Source: a virus. Taken from it: a stretch of 45,162 nt of DNA. The notes beneath the pieces were generated by a model. The model ran no database searches. It was not told the origin of the DNA and was given only the letters and a program-made list of their open reading frames with translations. The stretch covers positions 1-45,162 of the IMG/VR virus record IMGVR_UViG_3300025424_000019. One strand, given 5' to 3'. The translations under genes were made by a program, and so were the position numbers. Positions 31,429 through 37,424 of the stretch are shown here, one piece after another; positions within the stretch are counted from its first letter, which is position 1; each line of letters starts with the position of its first letter.

Positions 31429-31507
31429 GCACCGTTAGCTCAGTTTGGCCTAAGGCGCCGCCCTGTCACGGCGGAGATCAGGGGTTCGAATCCCCTACGG
31501 TGCGCCA
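31429..31507 (+). tRNA. tRNA-Asp(GTC)
   Basis: Acceptor GCACCGT/ACGGTGC, stem CCGCC/GGCGG, loop CTGTCAC, T arm AGGGG-TTCGAAT-CCCCT, G73-CCA. Confidence 0.95.
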
Positions 31508-31558
31508 AGTTTATAAGAACAATAAAATCTAATAATTTTTCTAAAACTAAATATCGTT

Positions 31559-32281
31559 ATGTATAATATAACATTACCTATTAGTAACAAAAAAATCTAT
31601 TGGCAAGACTATGAAAAATTATCGTTAATAGCAAAACTGCAAACAGGTCCTCAACATTGGCGTGAGATCAATACAGTAGAGTTATCATTGAAAAAAATAG
31701 AAAATCTTGCATGGTGGAATTGGGAAAGAACATCAAAATATTTAAATGTTCAAGAATTAAAAAAAGTAATTGATGTAGGTAGTGGTATAGCTACCTTTGA
31801 TTTAACCTTGCATCATTTAAATAAAGACATTGAGTTTTTCTTAGTTGACAAAACAACAGTTGATATTCCTAAACAACCTTCTTATTATTCTCAGGAATAT
31901 TTTTCTTACAACTTATGGGAAGTATTTAATGAATCATTAAATTCTCCTGATGTAGATAAAAACAAATTTAATTTATTATCCCCCGATGATGAATGGCCAT
32001 CTGATGTGGATCTTGTAATTTCCATGTTTTCATGGTGCTGGCATTATCCTAAGGAATATTATTGGGATAAGTTGCTTAAAAGCCTTAAAGTTGGTGGTGT
32101 ATTAATACTAGATGTATTAAACATCAAAGATAGAAATATTGTAGAAGAAATTAGTGACGAATTGGGATCAAGCCCACAGTATGATTTAAAATATCCGCCC
32201 ATAGATCATCCATATATAAATCAATTTAATCTTATAGATGGAAGTCATGGCGGTTATTATTCATGGATTAGAAACAGATAA
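31559..32281 (+). CDS. SAM-dependent methyltransferase, leaderless
   Basis: 240 aa. Motif I VIDVGSGIATFDLTLHHL, post-I EFFLVDKT, motif IV DVDLVISMFSWCWHYP, then LKVGGVLILDVLN. Class I methyltransferase; the substrate is unknown (small molecule or RNA possible). ACTAAATA ends 5 nt before the ATG and no Shine-Dalgarno exists, so the transcript should start at the initiation codon. Confidence 0.78.
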   Translation: MYNITLPISNKKIYWQDYEKLSLIAKLQTGPQHWREINTVELSLKKIENLAWWNWERTSKYLNVQELKKVIDVGSGIATFDLTLHHLNKDIEFFLVDKTTVDIPKQPSYYSQEYFSYNLWEVFNESLNSPDVDKNKFNLLSPDDEWPSDVDLVISMFSWCWHYPKEYYWDKLLKSLKVGGVLILDVLNIKDRNIVEEISDELGSSPQYDLKYPPIDHPYINQFNLIDGSHGGYYSWIRNR

Positions 32282-32307
32282 TTTGTTTCTAATTACATAA
32301 AAAAGTT

Positions 32308-32502
32308 TTGTAAGTGTCAGTAAGTGGAAGTCACCGATTCGAGTAGCCGGCCAGCCAAAGAGTAGGTAAACAACGAGGGGCGCAATACCCTAGCACAAAC
32401 ATAGAAGCGTTGGATGAGTAACTGTAATGACGTACCGAGTCCCAGCCGGCTTTATATACTTGGGTGAATGGTGTCAATAACGATGGTGACACAACTTACA
32501 AA
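32308..32502 (+). ncRNA. large structured RNA W
   Basis: TTGTAAGTGTCA (32308-32319) pairs with TGACA(CAA)CTTACAA ending about 32502, 12 bp with a 3-nt bulge; inside, AGCCGGC (32345-32351) pairs with GCCGGCT (32445-32451). No ORF on either strand. Lies between the methyltransferase gene and tRNA-Gly. Confidence 0.45.
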
Positions 32503-32506
32503 TTCA

Positions 32507-32671
32507 TTATAATGACTGAATGAATTCTAACGCATCATTGACATTAGTAAAAAACTTCATAGTTAGTACATGGTTATAAATATCACGAGAAAATATATAG
32601 CATGTATTGTCGTTACTCATTGACAAATGTATATGTAGCCCAGATTGAGTGATAGCGTCATAAGTGTGCAT
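32507..32671 (-). CDS. small hypothetical protein, leaderless
   Basis: 54 aa: MHTYDAITQSGLHIHLSMSN...DALEFIQSL. AATAAATA ends 4 nt before the ATG on the minus strand, the same geometry as 24197 and 33568. No known domain; helical C-terminus. Confidence 0.5.
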   Translation of the reverse strand: MHTYDAITQSGLHIHLSMSNDNTCYIFSRDIYNHVLTMKFFTNVNDALEFIQSL

Positions 32672-32683
32672 TAAGTATTTATT

Positions 32684-32757
32684 GCGGGTTTAGTTTAATG
32701 GTAGAATTAGAGCCTTCCAAGCTCAAGACACGGGTTCGATTCCCGTAGCCCGCTCCA
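32684..32757 (+). tRNA. tRNA-Gly(TCC)
   Basis: Acceptor GCGGGTT/AGCCCGC, loop CTTCCAA, T arm ACGGG-TTCGATT-CCCGT, T73-CCA. Confidence 0.93.
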
Positions 32758-32762
32758 AACAC

Positions 32763-32770
32763 TATAAATA
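32763..32770 (+). promoter_or_regulatory. late promoter box TATAAATA
   Basis: Exact T4 late consensus immediately after tRNA-Gly, 18 nt before the ATG at 32789 with AGGAG between. Confidence 0.6.
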
Positions 32771-32788
32771 CTTGTCAGGAGATTAATT

Positions 32789-32965
32789 ATGGCAGACGAT
32801 TTAAATCAACAAATAAAAGAATATCTAAAAGAAAATATGACTTTAAATATATCACAAATATCTGATATATATGGTAACAATCCAGATGAAGTAAGAATAG
32901 ATATTTTACTAGAGGGCGACATCATTGCAACAAATAAAATAAATCCAACATACGATTGGAGTTAA
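32789..32965 (+). CDS. small acidic hypothetical protein
   Basis: 58 aa (MADDLNQQIKEYLKENMTLNISQI...). AGGAG 8 nt upstream and a TATAAATA box. No recognised domain. Confidence 0.65.
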   Translation: MADDLNQQIKEYLKENMTLNISQISDIYGNNPDEVRIDILLEGDIIATNKINPTYDWS

Positions 32966-32971
32966 AAGTTG

Positions 32972-33000
32972 TTGACAACAAACACTATGTGATATATAAT
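32972..33000 (+). promoter_or_regulatory. consensus sigma70 promoter TTGACA-17-TATAAT
   Basis: Perfect hexamers at 32972-32977 and 32995-33000; drives the Leu-Ile-Met-Ser tRNA block. Confidence 0.85.
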
Positions 33001-33015
33001 AGTGTTAAGTATATT

Positions 33016-33100
33016 GCGACTGTGGTGAAATAGGTAGACGCAAGGGACTTAAAATCCCTCGCCGCAAGGCGTCCCGGTTCGATTCCGGGCAGTCGCACCA
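33016..33100 (+). tRNA. tRNA-Leu(TAA)
   Basis: Class II; acceptor GCGACTG/CAGTCGC, stem GGGA/TCCC with loop CTTAAAA, variable arm GCCGCAAGGC, T arm CCCGG-TTCGATT-CCGGG, A73-CCA. Confidence 0.95.
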
Positions 33101-33109
33101 AACATTATA

Positions 33110-33199
33110 CCCCCAGTAGCTCAAGGAGAGCAGGTCGTTTTATACACGATTAATCTAGATAAGGTCCAGGATGGGGTTCGATTCCTCACTGGGGGACCA
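33110..33199 (+). tRNA. tRNA with TAT anticodon and long variable region
   Basis: Acceptor CCCCCAG/CTGGGGG, anticodon stem GTCGT/ACGAT with loop TTTATAC (UAU, Ile AUA codon), T arm TGGGG-TTCGATT-CCTCA, A73-CCA. About 21 nt in the variable region, too long for tRNA-Ile. Charging identity is uncertain. Confidence 0.8.
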
Positions 33200-33208
33200 A
33201 GGAATGTT

Positions 33209-33285
33209 GCGCCTATAGCTCAGTTGGTCAGAGCAGTGGACTCATAATCCATTGGTCCAAGGTTCAAGTCCTTGTGGGCGCACCA
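33209..33285 (+). tRNA. tRNA-Met(CAT), elongator
   Basis: Acceptor GCGCCTA/TGGGCGC, stem GTGGA/TCCAT-type with loop CTCATAA, T arm CAAGG-TTCAAGT-CCTTG, A73-CCA. Confidence 0.93.
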
Positions 33286-33292
33286 AAAATAA

Positions 33293-33380
33293 GGAGCATT
33301 GGCCGACCGGTTAAGGCAATGGATTGCTAATCCATCATTCAGCAATGGGTGAGTAGGTTCGATTCCTACATGCTCCGCCA
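33293..33380 (+). tRNA. tRNA-Ser(GCT)
   Basis: Class II; acceptor GGAGCAT/ATGCTCC, stem ATGGA/TCCAT, loop TTGCTAA, G73-CCA. Confidence 0.94.
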
Positions 33381-33382
33381 AA

Positions 33383-33568
33383 TTATTTCTTGTTCTTGAT
33401 TAATTCTTCAAGGTCCCTACGAAGTATAGGGTCTGTGAGCATTAGTCTTGAGATAAGACCAGTAAGATATCCACGTTCATATAACATTTGTTCGTGGCTG
33501 TCTTTAAAATTACGCTTATGCTGGCGTAATAATTTTTCAACAACATCGCTACAGTCTTTGATATTCAT
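33383..33568 (-). CDS. small hypothetical protein, leaderless
   Basis: 61 aa, charged and helical (MNIKDCSDVVEKLLRQHKRNFKDSHEQM...). TATAAATA ends 4 nt before the ATG. Its stop lies 2 bp from tRNA-Ser on the opposite strand. Confidence 0.6.
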   Translation of the reverse strand: MNIKDCSDVVEKLLRQHKRNFKDSHEQMLYERGYLTGLISRLMLTDPILRRDLEELIKNKK

Positions 33569-33586
33569 GCTGTATTTATATTTAAC

Positions 33587-33612
33587 GGTTCGGTGGCAGA
33601 GTGGCTAACAAT
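33587..33612 (+). pseudogene. 5' half of a split tRNA-Cys
   Basis: GGTTCGG acceptor strand and TGGCAGAGTGGCTAACAAT D-arm region, ending where the anticodon arm should start. The matching 3' half is at 34341-34377 (CCGAACC, T73). The intact tRNA-Cys and an endonuclease gene lie between. Could be a dead remnant or a trans-acting half. Confidence 0.7.
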
Positions 33613-33687
33613 GTGAGCGTGGCGGAATGGTTACGCACCGGATTGCAAATCCGCACCATGCAGGTTCGAGCCCTGCCGCTCACTCCA
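33613..33687 (+). tRNA. tRNA-Cys(GCA), nested inside the split tRNA-Cys
   Basis: Acceptor GTGAGCG/CGCTCAC, loop TTGCAAA, T arm GCAGG-TTCGAGC-CCTGC, T73-CCA (U73 is the Cys identity base). Begins directly at the break in the 5' half. Confidence 0.92.
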
Positions 33688-33729
33688 TTTTACGAACTAA
33701 CGCTAAATATATATAAAGCGAGGGTTCAA

Positions 33730-34365
33730 ATGTTTTGTGAAAATTGCGGTAAAGAACATACTGGTACATACGGTTCGGGCAGATTCTGTAGCCCTAAATG
33801 TGCCCGTGGGTTTTCTACAAAAAATAAAAGAGCAGAGATTAATAAAAAAGTTTCTAAAACTCTTTTTGGTAGAAGATTGACTTCTGAGCATATAAGGAAT
33901 ATAGAACAAGGAAACAATTTTAATCGAAAAGATAAAATTGAAAAAAATTGTTTAGAATGTAACGCTATTATAGTGTGTAGGCCAAGTGATTGTAGAAAAT
34001 TTTGCACAACAAAATGCTGGGCAAACTACACAGAAAAAAATAAAGAACCGTTTTTATTGTACAGACAAAGATGTAACTTTGGTTTCAAATTTGAGGACTA
34101 CCCAGATAATTTTGATTTAGGATTAGTAGAAGAATACGGTTGGTATAGTCCAAGTAATAAAGGTAACAACCTTAACGGAGTATCTAGAGATCATATGGTC
34201 AGTGTCAGGACAGGTTTCGAGTTAGGAATAGATCCTGATATTATTAAACACCCTGCTAATTGTAAATTAATGTTACATAAAGATAATCAAAGTAAGAGAG
34301 AAAAAAGTTCAATTTCTATCGAAGAACTTTTAGAAAGAATAAGGAGCTGGTCAGTTCAAATCTGA
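33730..34365 (+). CDS. Zn-finger HNH-like homing endonuclease in split tRNA-Cys
   Basis: 211 aa from the ATG at 33730. Fingers CENCGKEHTGTYGSGRFCSPKC and CLECNAIIVCRPSDCRKFCTTKC; C-terminal NGVSRDHMVSVRTGFELG ... ANCKLMLHKDNQSKR resembles a divergent HNH core (DH...H..N..K). The stop codon lies inside the T stem of the tRNA-Cys 3' half, so the gene is fused to the tRNA remnant. Confidence 0.75.
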   Translation: MFCENCGKEHTGTYGSGRFCSPKCARGFSTKNKRAEINKKVSKTLFGRRLTSEHIRNIEQGNNFNRKDKIEKNCLECNAIIVCRPSDCRKFCTTKCWANYTEKNKEPFLLYRQRCNFGFKFEDYPDNFDLGLVEEYGWYSPSNKGNNLNGVSRDHMVSVRTGFELGIDPDIIKHPANCKLMLHKDNQSKREKSSISIEELLERIRSWSVQI

Positions 34366-34377
34366 CCCGAACCTCCA
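34341..34377 (+). pseudogene. 3' half of the split tRNA-Cys
   Basis: T arm GTCAG-TTCAAAT-CTGAC, acceptor strand CCGAACC perfectly complementary to GGTTCGG at 33587, T73-CCA. Overlaps the endonuclease 3' end. Confidence 0.7.
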
Positions 34378-34378
34378 A

Positions 34379-34450
34379 TGTAGCTCTTATTGTGTAATAG
34401 AATTACACGGCTTTGGTAAAGCCATATAAGTTTAATTCTTAGTAACAGCA
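34379..34450 (+). tRNA. possible degenerate tRNA-Thr(GGT)
   Basis: Anticodon arm CGGCT-TTGGTAA-AGCCA, T arm AAG-TTTAATT-CTT, acceptor TGTAGCT/AGTAACA with a mismatch and a G-U. The end reads CAC instead of CCA and the D arm is poor. Probably decayed. Confidence 0.3.
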
Positions 34451-34471
34451 CTAAAGAGTTACCCAAATTAG

Positions 34472-34500
34472 TTTACAGATAAATAGCTGTCTGATATAAT
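34472..34500 (+). promoter_or_regulatory. sigma70-like promoter TTTACA-17-TATAAT
   Basis: TTTACA 34472-34477, TATAAT 34495-34500. Its start point coincides with the 5' end of the split tRNA-Leu. Confidence 0.75.
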
Positions 34501-34509
34501 TATTGTATA

Positions 34510-34545
34510 GCCCTGGTGGTGAAATTGGTAGACACGCTATATTAG
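34510..34545 (+). pseudogene. 5' half of a split tRNA-Leu
   Basis: GCCCTGG acceptor strand, Leu-type D arm (TGGTGAAATTGGTAGAC), anticodon 5' stem GCTAT, breaking inside the anticodon loop (ATTAG). The 3' half at 35199-35242 begins with the complementary ATAGT. An active promoter sits directly upstream. Confidence 0.65.
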
Positions 34546-34563
34546 TGTTTTCTTTATGTTTAG

Positions 34564-34571
34564 TATAAATA
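34564..34571 (+). promoter_or_regulatory. late promoter box TATAAATA
   Basis: Exact T4 late consensus 17 nt upstream of the ATG at 34589, with GAGGAGAG between. Confidence 0.6.
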
Positions 34572-34588
34572 AACATGAGGAGAGTAAA

Positions 34589-35047
34589 ATGCTATTAATA
34601 GAAGAATACATTACACAATCAAAGGTAGAGAGACAAACGCACATAGATTTAACTGATCCGTGTGTAGAACGAGGTGGTCCGCAGAAAGGCGGACTATCAA
34701 GTTATTGTAAAGGGCTAATGGCACATTTATTGGATACTACTATACCAAGTGGTCATAAGATACATGTATGTCATGCCTGTAACAATGAAAAGTGTAGTAA
34801 TCCAAAACACCTATATTGGGGAACAGCACAAGAGAATAGATTAGATCAAGGGCATAATACTTCTCCTTGGGACAGAATGGTTGAGAAATATGGTTACGAA
34901 GAAGCCTGTAGAATGAACGCTAAAGGCAAGAAAGGTAACACACACGGTTCTGGAAACAAAGATAAGCCAAAGTCAGCGGATCAAAAGAAAAAAATCTCCG
35001 AGAGTATTAAGTTACACTGGGAGAAGAGAAAAGGGCAAGTGGCGTAA
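34589..35047 (+). CDS. HNH homing endonuclease in split tRNA-Leu
   Basis: 152 aa from the ATG with GAGGAGAG upstream. HNH variant: HKIHVCHACNNEKCSNPKHLYWGTAQENRLDQ (typical phage CHxCxNxxCxNPxHL pattern), then a basic tail GKKGNTHGSGNKDKPKSADQKKKISES like NUMOD modules. Its last 15 nt overlap the intact tRNA-Leu(TAG). Confidence 0.85.
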   Translation: MLLIEEYITQSKVERQTHIDLTDPCVERGGPQKGGLSSYCKGLMAHLLDTTIPSGHKIHVCHACNNEKCSNPKHLYWGTAQENRLDQGHNTSPWDRMVEKYGYEEACRMNAKGKKGNTHGSGNKDKPKSADQKKKISESIKLHWEKRKGQVA

Positions 35048-35117
35048 TTGGTAGCCGCACTGGATTTAGGTTCCAGCGAGTAAAATCGTGAGAGTTCGAG
35101 TCTCTCCTTGCCCACCA
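35033..35117 (+). tRNA. tRNA-Leu(TAG), inside the split tRNA-Leu
   Basis: Class II; acceptor GGGCAAG/CTTGCCC, loop ATTTAGG, T arm GAGAG-TTCGAGT-CTCTC, A73-CCA. Overlaps the endonuclease stop. Confidence 0.92.
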
Positions 35118-35122
35118 AAGTT

Positions 35123-35197
35123 TTGTATAGTGTAATACTAGATAACACGACATAGAGGTACCTTTATGTAGATACTGGAGTACTGTTCCAGTTACAA
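35123..35197 (+). ncRNA. tRNA-like cloverleaf without anticodon, S2
   Basis: TTGTA/TACAA, D arm GTGT/ACAC with loop AATACTAGATA, arm CATAGAG-GTAC-CTTTATG, TAGATA, arm CTGGA-GTACTGT-TCCAG. Each stem differs from S1 by compensatory changes while loop sequences are kept. Lies between tRNA-Leu(TAG) and the tRNA-Leu 3' half. Confidence 0.7.
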
Positions 35198-35198
35198 T

Positions 35199-35242
35199 AT
35201 AGTTTATGCCCTGATAGAGTTCGAGTCCGTCCTAGGGCACCA
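35199..35242 (+). pseudogene. 3' half of the split tRNA-Leu
   Basis: ATAGT completes the anticodon stem of 34510-34545; CTAGGGC completes its acceptor (one G-U); A73-CCA present. The T stem next to TTCGAGT is poorly paired, suggesting decay or a need for another partner. Confidence 0.55.
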
Positions 35243-35279
35243 AATAATTTGATGTGGAAACGCATGGGACAGAAAATAT

Positions 35280-35353
35280 GGGGGATTAGGCTAGCGGGAA
35301 ACCGTCGCCCTTGCACGGCGAATTCATCAGTTCGATTCTGATATCCTCCACCA
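35280..35353 (+). tRNA. tRNA-Ala(TGC)
   Basis: Acceptor GGGGGAT/ATCCTCC, stem TCGCC/GGCGA, loop CTTGCAC, T arm ATCAG-TTCGATT-CTGAT, A73-CCA. Confidence 0.9.
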
Positions 35354-35359
35354 AGAAAC

Positions 35360-35490
35360 CCGGGCACCTCTGCCCGTTAGTGAAGGGGGTGTGCTGATCA
35401 CCATAGACTCAGCAGGTACATACGGACTTGACCATACGACCCGCTTTACATGGGTACGGAAACAACCGTAGGTGAGGACTAACAACCTTC
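35360..35490 (+). ncRNA. structured RNA X
   Basis: GTTAGT (35376-35381) pairs with ACTAAC (35478-35483), with GCTGA/TCAGC and TACGG/CCGTA inside; a GGGC-ACCTCT-GCCC hairpin precedes. No ORF. Confidence 0.4.
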
Positions 35491-35498
35491 CCATAAGA

Positions 35499-35629
35499 AT
35501 AAATGTTATGGACAGTGTAACTACTCAGAGATTGGGCTTATGTGGTGTAAGTGGCAGTCTCACTTTATAAGTGTGTTTCGCACCCTGCTGATAAGACAGG
35601 CTCTGTAAGTGAAAAAGAAATACATTTAT
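35499..35629 (+). ncRNA. structured RNA X2
   Basis: ATAAATGT (35499-35506) pairs with ACATTTAT (35622-35629). Inside are a D-arm-like CTTA-TGTGGTG-TAAG and CCTG/CAGG; a possible further tRNA-like fold. Ends 7 nt before the initiator-like tRNA. Confidence 0.4.
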
Positions 35630-35635
35630 AAATTA

Positions 35636-35704
35636 CGCGGGGAATCAGGTGATAGGTCAGTCTCATAAGCTCGGCCCAGAGGTTCGAATCCTTACCCGCA
35701 ACCA
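35636..35704 (+). tRNA. initiator-like tRNA-fMet(CAT)
   Basis: 5' CGCGGGG and 3' ACCCGCA-A-CCA reproduce the bacterial initiator ends, including the C1xA72 mismatch. Loop CTCATAA, T arm GAGG-TTCGAAT-CCTT. Short (69 nt) with reduced D arm and weak anticodon stem; may be divergent. Confidence 0.6.
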
Positions 35705-35709
35705 ATTAT

Positions 35710-35783
35710 CTCGGTATAGTGAAATGGTATCACCCGACGTTTGGGACGTTGAAGCGCAAGTTCGATTCCTGCTACCGAGACCA
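35710..35783 (+). tRNA. tRNA-Pro(TGG)
   Basis: Acceptor CTCGGTA/TACCGAG, loop TTTGGGA, A73-CCA. Confidence 0.9.
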
Positions 35784-35807
35784 ACAGTTTTTAACAAAGG
35801 AAATAAC

Positions 35808-35972
35808 ATGACATGTAGAGGATATGATCCAAAAGCCGTTAAAATCGGAAGCTTAGTTAAGATGGCAGCATCAACGATTTTAGATCCACATAAGCGTGGT
35901 GCATTTATGCGTAGCTATGTTAAAATCGCTGAAAGCGAATTACGCACACCAAATCGTAAGGATTCTAAATAA
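35808..35972 (+). CDS. small basic hypothetical protein
   Basis: 54 aa (MTCRGYDPKAVKIGSLVKMA...), AAAGG 7 nt upstream. Its stop overlaps the next ATG (TAATG), so the two small proteins are co-translated. Confidence 0.65.
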   Translation: MTCRGYDPKAVKIGSLVKMAASTILDPHKRGAFMRSYVKIAESELRTPNRKDSK

Positions 35973-36148
35973 TGAGTAAAGGTTCACGACCTCGTCCATT
36001 TAGTATTCCTATAGAAGAATACAACAATAGGCTAGATTTAATATTCGGGAAAAAAGAACCGAAAGCAAGATATGTTCCCCCTCCGTTACCTGAAAAAGAA
36101 GTAGAAACACATATCTGGGAAATTAAAGACTCCGATCAAGGGGACTAA
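35972..36148 (+). CDS. small hypothetical protein
   Basis: 58 aa, Pro-rich (MSKGSRPRPFSIPIEEYNNRLDLIFGKKEP...). Coupled to the preceding small gene. No known domain. Confidence 0.6.
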   Translation: MSKGSRPRPFSIPIEEYNNRLDLIFGKKEPKARYVPPPLPEKEVETHIWEIKDSDQGD

Positions 36149-36178
36149 ATAAAAAGTAGGTATCTAAAAGAGTATAAA

Positions 36179-36254
36179 GCCTGAGTGCGTAGAGAGGTGA
36201 TACGTCTCCTTTACACGGAGAGCGATACTGGTTCGAGTCCAGTCTCAGGTACCA
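36179..36254 (+). tRNA. tRNA-Val(TAC)
   Basis: Stem TCTCC/GGAGA, loop TTTACAC, T arm ACTGG-TTCGAGT-CCAGT, acceptor GCCTGAG/CTCAGGT, A73-CCA. Confidence 0.92.
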
Positions 36255-36259
36255 AATAT

Positions 36260-36335
36260 GCGGGAATAGCTCAGTTGGTAGAGCGTCACCTTGCCAAGGT
36301 GAATGTCGGGAGTTCGAGTCTCCTTTCCCGCTCCA
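36260..36335 (+). tRNA. tRNA-Gly(GCC)
   Basis: Acceptor GCGGGAA/TTCCCGC, stem TCACC/GGTGA, loop TTGCCAA, T73-CCA. Canonical second copy. Confidence 0.95.
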
Positions 36336-36366
36336 AGTTTATTAACAAACGAAAGAAAATAAATAA

Positions 36367-36585
36367 ATGTCTGAATCAAGAGCAAGATACACAAGCGAGG
36401 AAGCCGCACTAGCAGTGGGTAACCGTTTTGATTTAGTTCTTATTGCATCACAGCGTGTAAGAGAATTAAAGCGAGGACATCAACCTAAACTTGTTACAAA
36501 AGCAGGCGCAACAGTTACAGCATTAGAAGAAATTGAAAAGGGACTTGTAGGTAGAGATTACCTCAAGCGTATTAGAAAATCATAA
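36367..36585 (+). CDS. rpoZ: RNA polymerase omega-subunit-like protein
   Basis: 72 aa. RYTSEEAALAVGNRFDLVLIASQRVRELKRGHQP and ATVTALEEIEKGL follow the omega/RPB6 core closely (GNRFDLVLxAxxRxR, then TVxALxEIxxG in E. coli RpoZ). Omega stabilises beta' in host polymerase. A phage copy could replace the host subunit or shift polymerase toward phage sigma factors. It sits between tRNA-Gly and tRNA-Trp. Confidence 0.85.
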   Translation: MSESRARYTSEEAALAVGNRFDLVLIASQRVRELKRGHQPKLVTKAGATVTALEEIEKGLVGRDYLKRIRKS

Positions 36586-36590
36586 AATAT

Positions 36591-36665
36591 ATCTCTCAGG
36601 TGTAATGGGCTGCACATCAGTCTCCAAAACTGAAGGACAGGGATCGTAGCCCTGGGGGGATGCCA
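36591..36665 (+). tRNA. tRNA-Trp(CCA)
   Basis: Stem TCAGT/ACTGA, loop CTCCAAA, acceptor ATCTCTC/GGGGGAT, G73-CCA, T arm CAGGG-ATCGTAG-CCCTG with A54/T58. Confidence 0.85.
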
Positions 36666-36673
36666 AAAAAGAA

Positions 36674-36715
36674 AAATTGCGTAAATTTTGATAAATAAAT
36701 CAAGACAAGCGCAAT
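36674..36715 (+). promoter_or_regulatory. late-type box within a hairpin upstream of a homing gene
   Basis: AATTGCG (36674-36680) pairs with CGCAATT (36709-36715) and encloses GATAAATA. The stem could sequester the promoter or the mRNA start of the endonuclease at 36723. Confidence 0.4.
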
Positions 36716-36722
36716 TATCCAT

Positions 36723-37340
36723 ATGAACTGTATTCACTGTAACCGAGAAATTAATAATCGAGGATCTCTATATGCACATCAAATGTCGTGCAGTTTAAAT
36801 CCTGAAAAGATTACCCATGCTAGATCACCACTAGCAGGTAGAAAAAAAGGTTCCGTGGCTTGGAACAAGGGTATTCAGACTGGGCATAAGCCTTGGAACA
36901 AGGGCTTGACAGGCCTGACAGGTACCCCGCATACTGAAGAAACGAAAAAGCACCTTTCCAAAAGGGCTAAAGAATTGAATTACGGTGGGTATATCCCCGG
37001 ATCAGGTCGAGGCAAAAAAGGATGGTACAATGGTTTTTTCTGTGATAGCAGTTGGGAACTAGCATACGTTATATATTGCCTAGAACACAACATAAATATC
37101 AAACGAAATACCGATAAGCGAAAATATATATGGGAGGGTGTTGAAAAATCATACACTCCTGATTTTATTGTTGATGGAAAAGTCACGGAGATTAAAGGTT
37201 ATAAAACTGACCAATGGTTAGCAAAACACAAAGCTAATCCGGACATTGAAGTTTTGTATGAAAAAGAAATGCAGCCAATACTTAATTATGTGATAAGTAA
37301 GTATGGTAAGAATTATATTGAATTATACCAGGGAAGATAG
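36723..37340 (+). CDS. Vsr/EDxHD-like homing endonuclease
   Basis: 205 aa. N-terminal finger CIHCNREINNRGSLYAHQMSC, duplicated NUMOD3 motifs (VAWNKGIQTG, KPWNKGLTG), then FCDSSWELAYVIYCLEHNI ... YTPDFIVDGKVTEIKGYK, the catalytic E/PDF/ExK pattern. Ends 9 nt inside tRNA-Ser(TGA), mirroring the endonuclease-tRNA overlaps at 25811 and 35033. Confidence 0.82.
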   Translation: MNCIHCNREINNRGSLYAHQMSCSLNPEKITHARSPLAGRKKGSVAWNKGIQTGHKPWNKGLTGLTGTPHTEETKKHLSKRAKELNYGGYIPGSGRGKKGWYNGFFCDSSWELAYVIYCLEHNINIKRNTDKRKYIWEGVEKSYTPDFIVDGKVTEIKGYKTDQWLAKHKANPDIEVLYEKEMQPILNYVISKYGKNYIELYQGR

Positions 37341-37421
37341 GCTGCATGGCGCGGACACGGTCTTGAAAACCGTCCCACTTATGATGAATAGGTGACAGTT
37401 CGATTCTGTTATCTTCCTCCA
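37332..37421 (+). tRNA. tRNA-Ser(TGA)
   Basis: Class II; acceptor GGAAGAT/ATCTTCC, stem ACGGT/ACCGT, loop CTTGAAA, T arm GACAG-TTCGATT-CTGTT, T73-CCA. Confidence 0.9.
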
Positions 37422-37424
37422 ACA

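Noticed and set aside
35123-35242. Group I intron in tRNA-Leu
   Set aside because: The break in the anticodon loop is where such introns occur, but S2 lacks recognisable P3/P7 core elements and folds better as a cloverleaf covarying with S1.
36185-36412. ORF across tRNA-Val and tRNA-Gly
   Set aside because: Entirely explained by the tRNA genes and the start of the omega-like gene.
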